Under the pieces are notes generated by a model that had not been told where the DNA came from, made no database searches, and saw only the letters and a program-made list of their open reading frames with translations. The translations under genes and the position numbers were made by a program. A stretch of DNA of 64,000 nt from an uncultured Lachnospiraceae bacterium (GTDB lineage: Bacteria; Bacillota; Clostridia; Lachnospirales; Lachnospiraceae), in the NCBI GenBank assembly GCA_947367855.1, contig CANBFE010000006.1, forward strand, positions 1 through 64,000, in the 5' to 3' direction. Shown piece by piece: positions 16,809-26,191 of this stretch (position 1 is the first letter of the stretch; each line of letters begins with the position of its first letter).

Positions 16809-18260
16809 TTATACATTGATTTCCGCCTTCACGCCCAACAGGTCCCTGTTCTCCTCCAGAACGGGACGAATCACATCCCGCAAAAATGCCTCCACCTGCT
16901 CCCTGGACCGCCCCGTATATCTGGCAGGTTCCATGGTCTCCTGCAGCTCCTCCAGGCTCATGGGGAAGGTGGGGTCCGCAGCGATAAGTTCCAGCAGATT
17001 GTTGTCCTTTCCTTCCACTTTTACATTCCGTCCCGCCTCCATGGAAAGCTCCCTTATGCGCTCATGAAGTTCCTGACGGTTTCCGCCCCGCTTCACGGCG
17101 TCCATCATAATATTTTCCGTGGCCATAAAGGGAAGTTCGCTCATCAGATGCTTTTCAATGACTTTCGGATACACCACCAGGCCGTCAACCACATTCAGAC
17201 ACAGATCCAGAATGCCGTCCACGGCAAGAAATCCCTCCGGAATGGACAGGCGCTTGTTTGCCGAATCATCCAGGGTCCTCTCAAACCACTGCGCAGCGGA
17301 AGTGATGGCCGGATTCAGGGCATCAATCATCACATATCTGGAAAGGGAGGCAATCCGCTCGCTTCTCATGGGATTGCGCTTGTAGGCCATGGCCGAGGAA
17401 CCGATCTGGTTCTTCTCAAACGGCTCTTCCACTTCCTTCAGATGTTGGAGCAGCCGGATGTCATTGCTCATCTTATGGGCAGATGCTGCAATCCCCCCCA
17501 GCACATTGGCCACCCTTGTGTCAATCTTACGGGAATACGTCTGTCCTGATACGGGAAAGCATTCTTTGAATCCCATTTTCTCAGCGATCATGGGATCAAT
17601 TTTATCAATGGTTTCCTGATCCCCGTCAAAGAGCTCCAGAAAAGAAGCCTGTGTACCCGTGGTTCCCTTGGACCCCAGCAGCTTCAGATTCCCCATCACA
17701 TAATCCAGGTCCTCCAGATCAAGATAAAACTCCTGCAGCCAGAGGGTTGCCCGTTTTCCCACCGTGGTGGGCTGGGCAGGCTGGAAGTGGGTGAAGGCAA
17801 GGGTGGGCTGGGCCTTGTATCTGTCCGCGAATGCAGCCAGTTCCCCAATGACATTCACCAGCTTCTTCTTCAGCAGCCTGAGCCCCTCCCGCATCACGAT
17901 AATATCCGTATTGTCCCCCACATAACAGGAGGTGGCTCCCAGATGGATGATGCCTGCAGCCCCGGGACACTGCTGTCCATAGGCATACACATGGCTCATA
18001 ACATCATGGCGGACTTCTTTTTCCCTGGCCCTGGCCACCTCGTAGTTGATGTCTTCCTCATGGGCTTTCAGCTCATCAATCTGCTCCTGTGTGATCACCG
18101 GCTTTCCGTCCCTGCTCAGCCCCAGTTCCTTCTCTGTCTCCGCAAGGGCAATCCAGAGCTTTCTCCAGGTGCGGAATTTCATATCCGGTGAAAAAATATA
18201 CTGCATTTCCTTACTGGCATAGCGCTCCGACAAAGGGCTCACATATCTGTCTGTGCTCAT
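16809..18260 (-). CDS. purB: Adenylosuccinate lyase
   Basis: Cleaves SAICAR to AICAR and adenylosuccinate to AMP, both releasing fumarate. The 483-residue protein has the superfamily signature SSAMAYKRNPMRSER around residue 290 and the catalytic His region IIHLGATSCYVGDN. It resembles the long (about 480-residue) PurB class. A clear sigma-A-type promoter lies at 18327-18355, and purF follows on the same transcript. Confidence 0.95.
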   Translation of the reverse strand: MSTDRYVSPLSERYASKEMQYIFSPDMKFRTWRKLWIALAETEKELGLSRDGKPVITQEQIDELKAHEEDINYEVARAREKEVRHDVMSHVYAYGQQCPGAAGIIHLGATSCYVGDNTDIIVMREGLRLLKKKLVNVIGELAAFADRYKAQPTLAFTHFQPAQPTTVGKRATLWLQEFYLDLEDLDYVMGNLKLLGSKGTTGTQASFLELFDGDQETIDKIDPMIAEKMGFKECFPVSGQTYSRKIDTRVANVLGGIAASAHKMSNDIRLLQHLKEVEEPFEKNQIGSSAMAYKRNPMRSERIASLSRYVMIDALNPAITSAAQWFERTLDDSANKRLSIPEGFLAVDGILDLCLNVVDGLVVYPKVIEKHLMSELPFMATENIMMDAVKRGGNRQELHERIRELSMEAGRNVKVEGKDNNLLELIAADPTFPMSLEELQETMEPARYTGRSREQVEAFLRDVIRPVLEENRDLLGVKAEINV

Positions 18261-18326
18261 TCCTTTTCTCCTTATCCGAAAATCTCTCCGTATTCCGGCA
18301 GTGTATACTGCATATTTCTGAAAAGT

Positions 18327-18355
18327 ATAATATCCTACAAAATCCCATAAGTCAA
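18327..18355 (-). promoter_or_regulatory. Promoter of the purB-purF operon
   Basis: On the minus strand TTGACT, a 17-base spacer and TATTAT, about 67 bases before purB. It starts only seven bases after the stop of the upstream gene. No purine riboswitch fold was recognised in the short leader. Confidence 0.75.
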
Positions 18356-18361
18356 TAGGTA

Positions 18362-19525
18362 TTACACTTTATAGTCTTCCACCATTTTTCTGACCTGGGG
18401 AGCAATATCCGGATACTTCTCAGCAATATCCATGATCTCCCCCCTGGCTGTCTCCGCAACGTTACTGTTGTAATCCATCTGCTTCCGCAGGGCCTGCCTG
18501 CGCAGAATCAGGTCATGCCGGATCTCCACCATCTCTCTCCTGTCCACAAGGGCTGCGGGCTGTCCGAGCCATCTCTCCGGACTTGAGATGCGGTATTTGG
18601 ACAGCTTCAGAAGAAGCTGTCTCCGGTAGTGCTCCGCCTTGGACTCGGCTTCTGCATACTCCCTTCTCTCCTCCTTCTCCCTCTGATAGGTCTTCCACAT
18701 CCGCTCAAGGGATGCCGCATTCTCCGTACCGTACTTCATACACAGGTAATCCGTCAGATTCCTGTTGTTTACATACCGGATCTTCACCTTGTTCTGAAGC
18801 TGTATCAGCCTGTTAATGTCCGTCTCGATTTTCCCAAGCTCCCTGTCCCCGTCGGTGTATTTCACCCAGCTTGCGGTGACTGCTATGGCAGCGGCTGCTC
18901 CGGCCAGCAGGTATCCCAGTTTTGTATCCATTTTAAAGCCAAACTGCAGAATCAGGAGCATGGCAAGGCAGAGCAGAAATGCCGTCGCAAAAATCACGGC
19001 CATTCCCCGCAGATTATTCAGAATGTTCTCCAGTTCCTGCCTGCGGAATTCATAGGCGTGCCGCTCCATGTCAAGCCGCTTCAGGTCATGCTTCACCTTG
19101 TCGCCATACCCCTCGCATTCCTTCAGCTTTCCGATCCCCTCCTGAATCTCTTCCTCCTGCTCCCTGAGCCGGTAGTAGTCCGCGTCCGTCATGCGGTTCT
19201 TTTTCCCCCGGTATTTTTCCCCCTCCTGTTCCATTGTCAGAAGCTTTCCGGCTATCCCGTTCAGTTCCTCCCTATCCCGCTCCGGAAGCGCTTCGATTTC
19301 TTCCATATCCGTCAGATACGAAGTAATCAGGGAATACTCCCCTGCCAGCAGGTTCAGCTCCTTTGTGGCCTCCCCTATCTGCTCCAGGCAGTTTGTGATA
19401 TAACTGGTTCTCTCTGTCTCGCTTCCGAAATCCACACGATCCCTGTCATAGACTACATTTTCCCAGTCATCCGCATTATTTTCATTTTGCTTTCTTTTCC
19501 TGAATATCTTTGCAAAAAATCCCAT
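18362..19525 (-). CDS. Coiled-coil protein with two central membrane segments (unknown)
   Basis: A 387-residue protein, not recognised as a named family. It starts MGFFAKIFRKRKQ, a basic amphipathic end. Charged helical coiled-coil segments (about 35-170 and 225-350) flank a central hydrophobic pair, VIFATAFLLCLAMLLILQFG and LGYLLAGAAAAIAVTASWV, most likely a membrane hairpin, so both coiled coils would face the cytoplasm. AAAGGAG precedes the start. It is the last gene of the cluster with the TPR, Hsp70-like and DUF5717-like genes, 14 bases after the TPR gene, so it may anchor that assembly to the membrane. The membrane-hairpin layout is inferred from hydrophobicity by eye. Confidence 0.7.
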   Translation of the reverse strand: MGFFAKIFRKRKQNENNADDWENVVYDRDRVDFGSETERTSYITNCLEQIGEATKELNLLAGEYSLITSYLTDMEEIEALPERDREELNGIAGKLLTMEQEGEKYRGKKNRMTDADYYRLREQEEEIQEGIGKLKECEGYGDKVKHDLKRLDMERHAYEFRRQELENILNNLRGMAVIFATAFLLCLAMLLILQFGFKMDTKLGYLLAGAAAAIAVTASWVKYTDGDRELGKIETDINRLIQLQNKVKIRYVNNRNLTDYLCMKYGTENAASLERMWKTYQREKEERREYAEAESKAEHYRRQLLLKLSKYRISSPERWLGQPAALVDRREMVEIRHDLILRRQALRKQMDYNSNVAETARGEIMDIAEKYPDIAPQVRKMVEDYKV

Positions 19526-19539
19526 TCACTACTGCTCCT

Positions 19540-20382
19540 TTACATTCGGTAGCTGCTTTTCAATGCCTTCAGAAGACGCTGATTCTCTTCCTGGTACTTC
19601 TGCCGGTCCCGGCTTCTCAGCTCCCTTCTGTTGTACAGCCGCAGATAATCCGGCTGCTGTTCCCATTCCCCTTCTGCTGCCTTATACTGCTTCTCCAGTT
19701 CCAGTATCTGGGAATGCCATTCCCCGTAACCTCCGGTTAAGGCCACATATTCTTCCTCAGAAAGCAGCATGCGTTTTGCCGCCAGATAATTGATACAGTA
19801 CTCCCCGCTTCCGGTCAGTTCACAGGCATGGCCGAAGCATTCCGCCGCCTCCTCGTAAAGCATCAGTCCCGCATATGCCACGCCCTTGTTATGCCAGATC
19901 CTTGCCAGGAACTCCGGCGCCGCCGGGCTGTCCCCGCCTTCTCCCTCCTCCTGCCTCCAGTTCTGCAGAAGTTCGTCGTATCCGCGCAGCGCAGGCTTAT
20001 ATTTTTTCTTCCTCACCAGATAATCCACCTGGTTTTTGCGTCTCTCCAGACCGTTTAATCCCGCTCCCTGCTTCAGTACCCTCTCCGTCTCCGCAACAGT
20101 CTCCTCATCATAAAACCCCACATAGCGCAGGATGGTAACTGCAAATTCACTGAGCATTCCCCTTCTGTGTACCAGTGGGTGGAGCTTCTGGGCCAGATCC
20201 CGCAGTCCGCACTCCCTTTCTATCCAGTTCAGCAGTCTGTCATCCAGAAGTGACAGATCCAGCAGAAATGCATTTTCCTTAATACAGTAGCAAAGCTCCT
20301 CCATACTGAAGACATTTACCTCCAGTTCCGGAATCCGATATGGTACTTTCGCGTAATTTCCCACGCAGATGCTGATGCGCAT
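19540..20382 (-). CDS. TPR-repeat protein of the DUF5716/DUF5717 cluster
   Basis: A 280-residue protein. The N-terminal part (ICVGNYAKVPYRIPE, then YCIKENAFLLDLSLLDDRLLNWI) resembles small proteins seen with this cluster in Lachnospiraceae. The middle holds TPR-like helices (YKPALRGYDELLQNW; FLARIWHNKGVAYAGLMLYEEAAECFGHACEL is one clear repeat pair) and the C terminus is a charged coiled coil. GGAGG lies nine bases before the ATG. It sits between the Hsp70-like ATPase and the coiled-coil membrane protein, with a short gap to the latter; protein-protein binding within the cluster is the inferred role. Confidence 0.7.
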   Translation of the reverse strand: MRISICVGNYAKVPYRIPELEVNVFSMEELCYCIKENAFLLDLSLLDDRLLNWIERECGLRDLAQKLHPLVHRRGMLSEFAVTILRYVGFYDEETVAETERVLKQGAGLNGLERRKNQVDYLVRKKKYKPALRGYDELLQNWRQEEGEGGDSPAAPEFLARIWHNKGVAYAGLMLYEEAAECFGHACELTGSGEYCINYLAAKRMLLSEEEYVALTGGYGEWHSQILELEKQYKAAEGEWEQQPDYLRLYNRRELRSRDRQKYQEENQRLLKALKSSYRM

Positions 20383-20483
20383 GGCAGGCCTCCTATTTTC
20401 GTTCCACAGCTCCCTTCCTCCGCCGGATATCTGCAGCGGATTTCCGGAAAGCAGCCTGTTTTCAGTTTTTGTATCCAGATTTC

Positions 20484-21764
20484 CTACAACGCAATCTCGT
20501 CCCGCCAGCTGCGCCCGGAGGGTGCCCGGAACTCTCCGAATCCAAGGTCCTCAGCCTCCACAACAAGCGTCTCCTCCGTCTTCAGGAAAAAATGAAGCTT
20601 CAGCCTGGCTGTGCCGCCGGACAGGCCCTCCAGGACAATTCGCACCAGAGAGCCGTCCCTTCCTGCTGTTTTCCTGCTGACAGTACCCGCCAGCGGCATC
20701 ACGTTCAGCATGATTTCATTTCCCTCCTGGATATAGACCTCCAGGCTTCTCTCGGCCTCATACCAGTTGATGCCTGCATCCAGCAGCGCGTAGTAGGATT
20801 CTTCCCCGTTCCTGAGTACCTTCATTCCTATGTTTGCTTTTAATTTCTCTCTGCCAAGGAAAACATGCGCCTTTCCGGCTTCACTGGGAGCAAATTTCTC
20901 CTGCATTCCCCTGCAGGCGCCCTTGCTGAAGAGATTGTTTCCCTGGAACACACGCCTGCCCCTGCACAGAAACCTCAGGGACTCTTTCATCCACTCTCCC
21001 TGGAAACCGTCTCCGATCAGAAACACGCTTCCGATGATGCTTCTGCCGCATATCTCTTCCGCAATTGTCCCAAAGGCACGGTCCATTTCCTCCTGCCGCT
21101 CAGGGGACAGCTCCCCCTCCTCAAAAAAAGAATACTCTTTCTCCTCGATATATACCACCATGGGCGTGGTTCTCTTGTTGGACTCCAGACGGTACACCCT
21201 GATGCCGCCTTCTCTGTAATGGAACAGCACTGCGGGATAATTCCACAATTCCCTTGGCTGGCAGAGCATATAACTGTAAAAGCTTTCCTCGTGGCTCTGA
21301 AAGGAAATCCGTTCCGTCTTCAGCCCGGCCCCCTTCACCACATACCCAAGCATATCCAGAATCCGCCGGTCTATCACCGGGCATGTGATCATCAGCGCCC
21401 AGATTTTCGTACCCGTCTGGGAAAGCTGCCCAAGACTCCTTCTGAAAAACAGAACAAGAAGCGCCACCGGATCATAGCTTTCCCCGTCCACCACCACAGG
21501 TTCCCCGTCCAAAACCATATCCAGAAGGTTCTCCACCAGAATTCCCTCCTGCCTGTCGGCCACCCGGAGAGCCTCCCTTCCATAAAGCCACTGATTGACG
21601 CCGTATTTCTTACAGAGCACCGTGGGAATATTGTACTTCTGCTCCCCGGCGATCTGGGAGATCGTCTCCGATTCCCCCGTCTCGGAAAGGGAATAGCTGA
21701 TCTGGGAATCTTTATTTCCCAGATCATATCCCACAATCAATTTCGCATTATTCAGAAAACCCAT
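20484..21764 (-). CDS. Hsp70/actin-fold ATPase-like protein (DUF5716-like)
   Basis: A 426-residue protein with the phosphate-1 loop of the actin/Hsp70 ATPase fold near its N terminus (IVGYDLGNKDSQISYSL) and an adenosine-like motif in SVFLIGDGFQGEW at about 245-257. Unlike DnaK it lacks the DLGGGT phosphate-2 motif and a normal substrate-binding domain; the C-terminal 110 residues look beta-rich. I take it to be a DUF5716-type protein. It starts 9 bases after the DUF5717-like gene, so the two are surely co-transcribed. It may be an ATP-dependent switch for the giant partner; ATP binding or hydrolysis is inferred only. Confidence 0.7.
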   Translation of the reverse strand: MGFLNNAKLIVGYDLGNKDSQISYSLSETGESETISQIAGEQKYNIPTVLCKKYGVNQWLYGREALRVADRQEGILVENLLDMVLDGEPVVVDGESYDPVALLVLFFRRSLGQLSQTGTKIWALMITCPVIDRRILDMLGYVVKGAGLKTERISFQSHEESFYSYMLCQPRELWNYPAVLFHYREGGIRVYRLESNKRTTPMVVYIEEKEYSFFEEGELSPERQEEMDRAFGTIAEEICGRSIIGSVFLIGDGFQGEWMKESLRFLCRGRRVFQGNNLFSKGACRGMQEKFAPSEAGKAHVFLGREKLKANIGMKVLRNGEESYYALLDAGINWYEAERSLEVYIQEGNEIMLNVMPLAGTVSRKTAGRDGSLVRIVLEGLSGGTARLKLHFFLKTEETLVVEAEDLGFGEFRAPSGRSWRDEIAL

Positions 21765-21773
21765 TCTGCCCCC

Positions 21774-24700
21774 TCACTTCAATGCAAACAGTCTGCTGTT
21801 CATGAAATCCCTTCTGTAATATTCCTCCAGAAGATCATCCATGGTATCAAAATCCTGCAATGACCCGGCCATCGCTATATCGTTCAGCAGGCGGTACCTG
21901 CTGTCCTCCTCCGCCGCGCCCGCCTCGCTTTTCTGAATGGTTGCGCTCTCCGTCAGCTCTGCGTTCCCATCCTTTTCCTCCGTGATGTAATACTGGAGGC
22001 TTTCCCCGAAAAACAGAACAAAATCCTTCACAAACACGCCCCCGTACACATCCCTCATATACTCGGAGCGGTATCCGTCCGACTCTCCGTTTTCATCAAG
22101 AATGGTATAATGGATGCATGCCCTGGCCCTTGGATCCGTTCGGTATTCGATAATCGTCCTGTCGGCAAGATCCTGCTGCGCTGCGCGGCATTCCCTGAAC
22201 TTTCTGAAAAAATCCAGATAAATGCCTTCCGCCATCAGTTCCTGCAGCAGAACCTCTGCTGTCTGGAACGCTTCCTCGTCCATCTCATGCCGGTTTTCCG
22301 AGAAATATTTCAAAAATGCCAGTTTGCAGACCTTCTGCACGGACTCTCCCCGTGTCCTCATATAGCGGATCTCCCGGAACACTTCCCTCTCCATCACCCG
22401 CTCCCGCACAAAACAGTCATAGGCACACTGGGAGAGAAAGGCCTCTTCCACCTCTTCCCCGGCGCCCTGGGATACATAGTACAGGAAAATCTCCATTCTT
22501 TCCCCCACAAATGCCCCGGAGTACAGCATCTGTATCAAAATCTTCTCGCTGAGATCATAGCATTCCATGCCAAAAGCCCTGGACGCCTTCCAGATATCGC
22601 GAAGATTCCTGGTCATTCCCTGGTAGTATCTTCCCAGATACTCCAGTACCGTATTGTCGTATTTTCCCTTCTGGAAGGCATACATTGCCGCCACGGTATA
22701 CAGCGCGTTCTCCTCCATGCCGTTCTGTTCTATCAGCGCACGCACCAGACGCACCAGAATCTTTGCGTCAATGAAGTACGGCCCATATGCCTGCAGCCAC
22801 TCCTCTGCCAGTCTGTAGTTCCCCCTCAGCACCATGTATTTGAACACGCTGTCCTTCTCCTCCGGGCTGAGTTCTTCCGCCGGAATGATCTCCAGGTATT
22901 CGTCCAGGGCCTCCATGTCATCTGCATCATAGTAATACTGCAGAATCCGCAGATAGAGCTCTTTCCTCACGGACCGGCCCACATATCCGGACGCAGCCAC
23001 CCTGAGCGCCCTCCGGACGCGCTCCCCCGGCTCTTCCCTGCACACGCTTTCGTTCTCGCACAGATAGAGCTCCAGCTGTGGATCCACATTCTCAAAGGGC
23101 TGCAGCCACCGCAGAAACTTTCCGGGAATCATCAGCTTTTCCATGGTATATTCCACATTTTTTCCAAAACGGCAGCCCTGCGCGTCCTCAAATACTATGG
23201 TATATTTACTGCCATACAGGGAGATCCATGTCTGCTTTTCCGTCAGCATATATTCTGTGGGATGTTCATTCCCCTGCTGATATACGTACACCTTCCGCAG
23301 CCGCTCATCCTCCACCTGGATCAGATGTGCGAACAACAGTCTGGAAAGAGGGGCGCTGGTCTGCTCATCCACCATATCCGCCCGGAGCAGACGGCTGTAC
23401 AGATTTGCCAGATGCCTGTCAATATGCTCCTTTCGGATCTGCTCCTCCACAAAACACTCTATCTTCATCCGGTAGGCTTCATATACATCCCCGATTCTGT
23501 CCCTGCGCTGCAGAATGTAGTCATAAAGGTATGCGCTGTGGGTATAGTCCATGCTGTTCTGATAGGAAAAATACTTCAATACTATTTTAGGAATTTCCTC
23601 CATCCTGTCAAGATCCAGCGACATAAAAAAATACTCATACAGATTGGCAATCCGAAGCTGGTGCTCCACGCCTGCCCTGTACCATTCCAGCCACTGGCTC
23701 CCTATCCTGCCCCCTCTCACAAGAAGGGCACAGATCTCCTGGAGCAGACGGACATCCTTCCTTTTCCCGTAGAGCCTTGCCAGAGTCTTAAAAAGCAGTT
23801 CCGAATACTCCTTCATTCTCCCGGTAAGGTAGAGCATATGCTCCACTGTCTCCCGTTTCAGATTTCCTTTCCGGGCGCCATAGGCAAGCACCTGCCTCTC
23901 AAATCCCTCCAGCTTTCTCAGCAGGGACGGATTTGCGTTCATCAGGGCCAGAGCCTCGATATACAGAACCGGACTTGTGCATCCCCTGAAATAAAGTTTT
24001 TCCAGAAGGGCCCATCTGTCCCGCTCTGACTTCCTGTAATCCCTGGACAGATACAGAAGAAGCCATGCCACCCGCCAGTTTGAACTGTCCCTCCGGAAGA
24101 TATGCTCCACATCCTCCGCCACCTTGTCCACATACGCCTCATCCCCGTGTATCAGAGTGGTCAGATAGAGATAGTAGGCAAGCAGCGTATCCTCTGCCTC
24201 CCCGTTCTCAAACAGTCCGGACACATAATCCAGTATCCAGTTTGCCTCCTTATATCTTTCCTCCGTGATAAGAAGCTGCGCCTGAAACAGCCTGAAAGAA
24301 ATATCATTTTCATCCATTGCCACCAACTGTTCCACCAGGCTTCCCGTCTCCTTCAGCCATGCGGAAGTCCCGATCTTTCTCAGACGGAATTCCTGGTAAA
24401 ACTTCATCAGCTGCAGCATGCATTTCTTTTTCTGAATCTCCTGTCCGCCGAAACGGGGATTCCTCATCCTGCGCACAGTCACCGGAATGTTCAGGGTGAC
24501 ATAGGCATTGGAAAGGCAGATCTGCCCGAAATTGTTTCCTCCATGGCAGGCTCCACCGTCAACATATACCCGCAGGGAACAGCGGTTATCCGGAAAGTCC
24601 TCCTCTGTCAGAACCTCCTTTTCCGTATAGAAAAAATCGCCCCTGCACTCCACAAAAAGCTGCGTAAAGCCCCATCCGTCCCTGATAATGTCCAGTTCCT

Positions 24701-25340
24701 GCCCTATGACCCTGTCGTCCCCAAGCTCCAGGGAAAGTTCCCCTGCCTCTGCAATATACTCCACCTTCAGTTTCTTATTGGCCTGTATCAGAAATTCCTC
24801 CACTGCCTGCTCCTGTCCCGGACAGGCTGACAATGCCCTGTAGTCTTCCCCGTATACCGCGTCGCTTCCATTGAAAACCCCCCTGAATTCCGGGGAATAG
24901 AATACCCGTACCGCTTCCTTCCAGCTGCTCTTGGCCAGATTGGCAAAATGAAACAGGTTCCGGATACTTCCAATGGAAGATTCCGGCAGGGCATACTCTA
25001 CCGAGACCACAAAGGGAAGATAATACTCCCCCTGATTGCTGATGATATCAAAGGTGCCCTTTACCACATCTCCCTCTTCCAGATTCTCCCCATGAAACCG
25101 AAAGGAAATCTCCTCATTGCTTCCGGTGAATTCCCCTGTCAGGCATTCCATCCGCCAGTCAGAGGAAACAACAGTTCCATCGGCAAAGGTTCCCGCCTGG
25201 GCACGGATCTGAAAAGCGCCCTCATACACCTCTCCTTTTCCAATGGAAAACTCGATCTTTGCGCAGGAAAAATCAAGGGATCCGTTTTCATAGCTGAAAT
25301 TTCCCGCCAAAATCTGATCGATTCTCTTCTGTTTTTGCAT
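21774..25340 (-). CDS. Giant helical-repeat protein (DUF5717-like)
   Basis: A 1188-residue protein of the DUF5717 type as far as I can recognise. The first 290 residues are beta-rich and contain domains resembling extracellular-type or immunoglobulin-like modules (for example CAKIEFSIGKGEVYEGAFQIRA cut short, and LRVYVDGGACHGGNNFG), yet no signal peptide or membrane segment is present. The rest is a long series of helical, TPR-like repeats ending in a DNA-cluster-typical C terminus (RDVYGGVFVKDFVLFFG). It probably is a scaffold. It follows the ABC permease by 26 bases and precedes the Hsp70-like gene by 9, so transporter, scaffold and ATPase likely share one transcript. Confidence 0.7.
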   Translation of the reverse strand: MQKQKRIDQILAGNFSYENGSLDFSCAKIEFSIGKGEVYEGAFQIRAQAGTFADGTVVSSDWRMECLTGEFTGSNEEISFRFHGENLEEGDVVKGTFDIISNQGEYYLPFVVSVEYALPESSIGSIRNLFHFANLAKSSWKEAVRVFYSPEFRGVFNGSDAVYGEDYRALSACPGQEQAVEEFLIQANKKLKVEYIAEAGELSLELGDDRVIGQELDIIRDGWGFTQLFVECRGDFFYTEKEVLTEEDFPDNRCSLRVYVDGGACHGGNNFGQICLSNAYVTLNIPVTVRRMRNPRFGGQEIQKKKCMLQLMKFYQEFRLRKIGTSAWLKETGSLVEQLVAMDENDISFRLFQAQLLITEERYKEANWILDYVSGLFENGEAEDTLLAYYLYLTTLIHGDEAYVDKVAEDVEHIFRRDSSNWRVAWLLLYLSRDYRKSERDRWALLEKLYFRGCTSPVLYIEALALMNANPSLLRKLEGFERQVLAYGARKGNLKRETVEHMLYLTGRMKEYSELLFKTLARLYGKRKDVRLLQEICALLVRGGRIGSQWLEWYRAGVEHQLRIANLYEYFFMSLDLDRMEEIPKIVLKYFSYQNSMDYTHSAYLYDYILQRRDRIGDVYEAYRMKIECFVEEQIRKEHIDRHLANLYSRLLRADMVDEQTSAPLSRLLFAHLIQVEDERLRKVYVYQQGNEHPTEYMLTEKQTWISLYGSKYTIVFEDAQGCRFGKNVEYTMEKLMIPGKFLRWLQPFENVDPQLELYLCENESVCREEPGERVRRALRVAASGYVGRSVRKELYLRILQYYYDADDMEALDEYLEIIPAEELSPEEKDSVFKYMVLRGNYRLAEEWLQAYGPYFIDAKILVRLVRALIEQNGMEENALYTVAAMYAFQKGKYDNTVLEYLGRYYQGMTRNLRDIWKASRAFGMECYDLSEKILIQMLYSGAFVGERMEIFLYYVSQGAGEEVEEAFLSQCAYDCFVRERVMEREVFREIRYMRTRGESVQKVCKLAFLKYFSENRHEMDEEAFQTAEVLLQELMAEGIYLDFFRKFRECRAAQQDLADRTIIEYRTDPRARACIHYTILDENGESDGYRSEYMRDVYGGVFVKDFVLFFGESLQYYITEEKDGNAELTESATIQKSEAGAAEEDSRYRLLNDIAMAGSLQDFDTMDDLLEEYYRRDFMNSRLFALK

Positions 25341-25366
25341 TTCTTCTCACCTTTTCTATTGTTTCG

Positions 25367-26191
25367 TCAGTTCATGTTCAGTTTATTGTTTATCACATGC
25401 CATGATATAAAATAAAGCCCCACCGCCACCATCAGTTTCATCAGAAAATCAAAGTTTGCAGTTCTGCTCAGATAGTTTCCCATGCCGGATATCCTGCTGA
25501 ATGTAAGGATGCTCCGGATAACAGAGCTGATCAACGATTCCCCCACCAGGATTCCAACATATGCCACAATGGCCATCAGCACCCTGTATTTTGAGGAAAG
25601 CTGCCCGATGGAAATCGCTCCAAACAGAGTGGTCACAGACACAAAAGGAGTCAGCAGGGAAATCAGCAGGGTCAGCAGGAACAGGGCATCCTCTTCCACG
25701 CCCATAAGCCGGAGCACATCCCACATCTCATACTGGAATTCCCCCCAGAATTCAATCAGGGAATACTGATCCGGCAGAACCGCCGACACCATGGAAAGTC
25801 CCAGCAGGAAAACGGAAAACCAGATAGACACCACCACAAACAGCATCCAGAGACTGCCGACCAGTACCTTGCTGAAGAGAATTTCATGCTTTGTCACCGG
25901 CAGCGTATGGAGCAGATAGCCTTCGTCCGTATACATGGTTCTGTAAAAATGCACCCCCACATAGATCAGAATGCCGTAATTGACCACCACCAGCATCACC
26001 ACATACATGATCAGCGTGAATATGCCGAAAAGGTCCAGCCATTCAAAACTTCCGCCGCTGCTCATCTTCTGCCACATGGGAGTCTGAAAGGCAAGCCACC
26101 CAAAAAAGGTAATCAGCGCCACTGCCCCCAGCATCAGACAGCCTGGTTTATACGTACTCTTCCACTCATGTTTTATCAGCTTTCCTAACAT
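25367..26191 (-). CDS. ABC-2 type transporter permease
   Basis: A 274-residue membrane protein with six hydrophobic segments and an N-terminal MLGKLIKHEWKS, typical of ABC-2 permeases, whose cytoplasmic loop contains TDEGYLLHTLPVTKHEIL, a motif common to permeases that pair with YxlF/CcmA-type ATPases. Its first codons overlap the end of the ATPase gene by seven bases, so the two form one transporter. Substrate unknown; the transporter lies at the head of the DUF5717 cluster. Confidence 0.85.
   Translation of the reverse strand: MLGKLIKHEWKSTYKPGCLMLGAVALITFFGWLAFQTPMWQKMSSGGSFEWLDLFGIFTLIMYVVMLVVVNYGILIYVGVHFYRTMYTDEGYLLHTLPVTKHEILFSKVLVGSLWMLFVVVSIWFSVFLLGLSMVSAVLPDQYSLIEFWGEFQYEMWDVLRLMGVEEDALFLLTLLISLLTPFVSVTTLFGAISIGQLSSKYRVLMAIVAYVGILVGESLISSVIRSILTFSRISGMGNYLSRTANFDFLMKLMVAVGLYFISWHVINNKLNMN

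Noticed and set aside
22110..24029. 639-codon open frame on the plus strand
   Set aside because: It is antisense to the DUF5717-like gene, lacks a ribosome binding site, and is rich in His/Pro/Leu as expected of a shadow frame.
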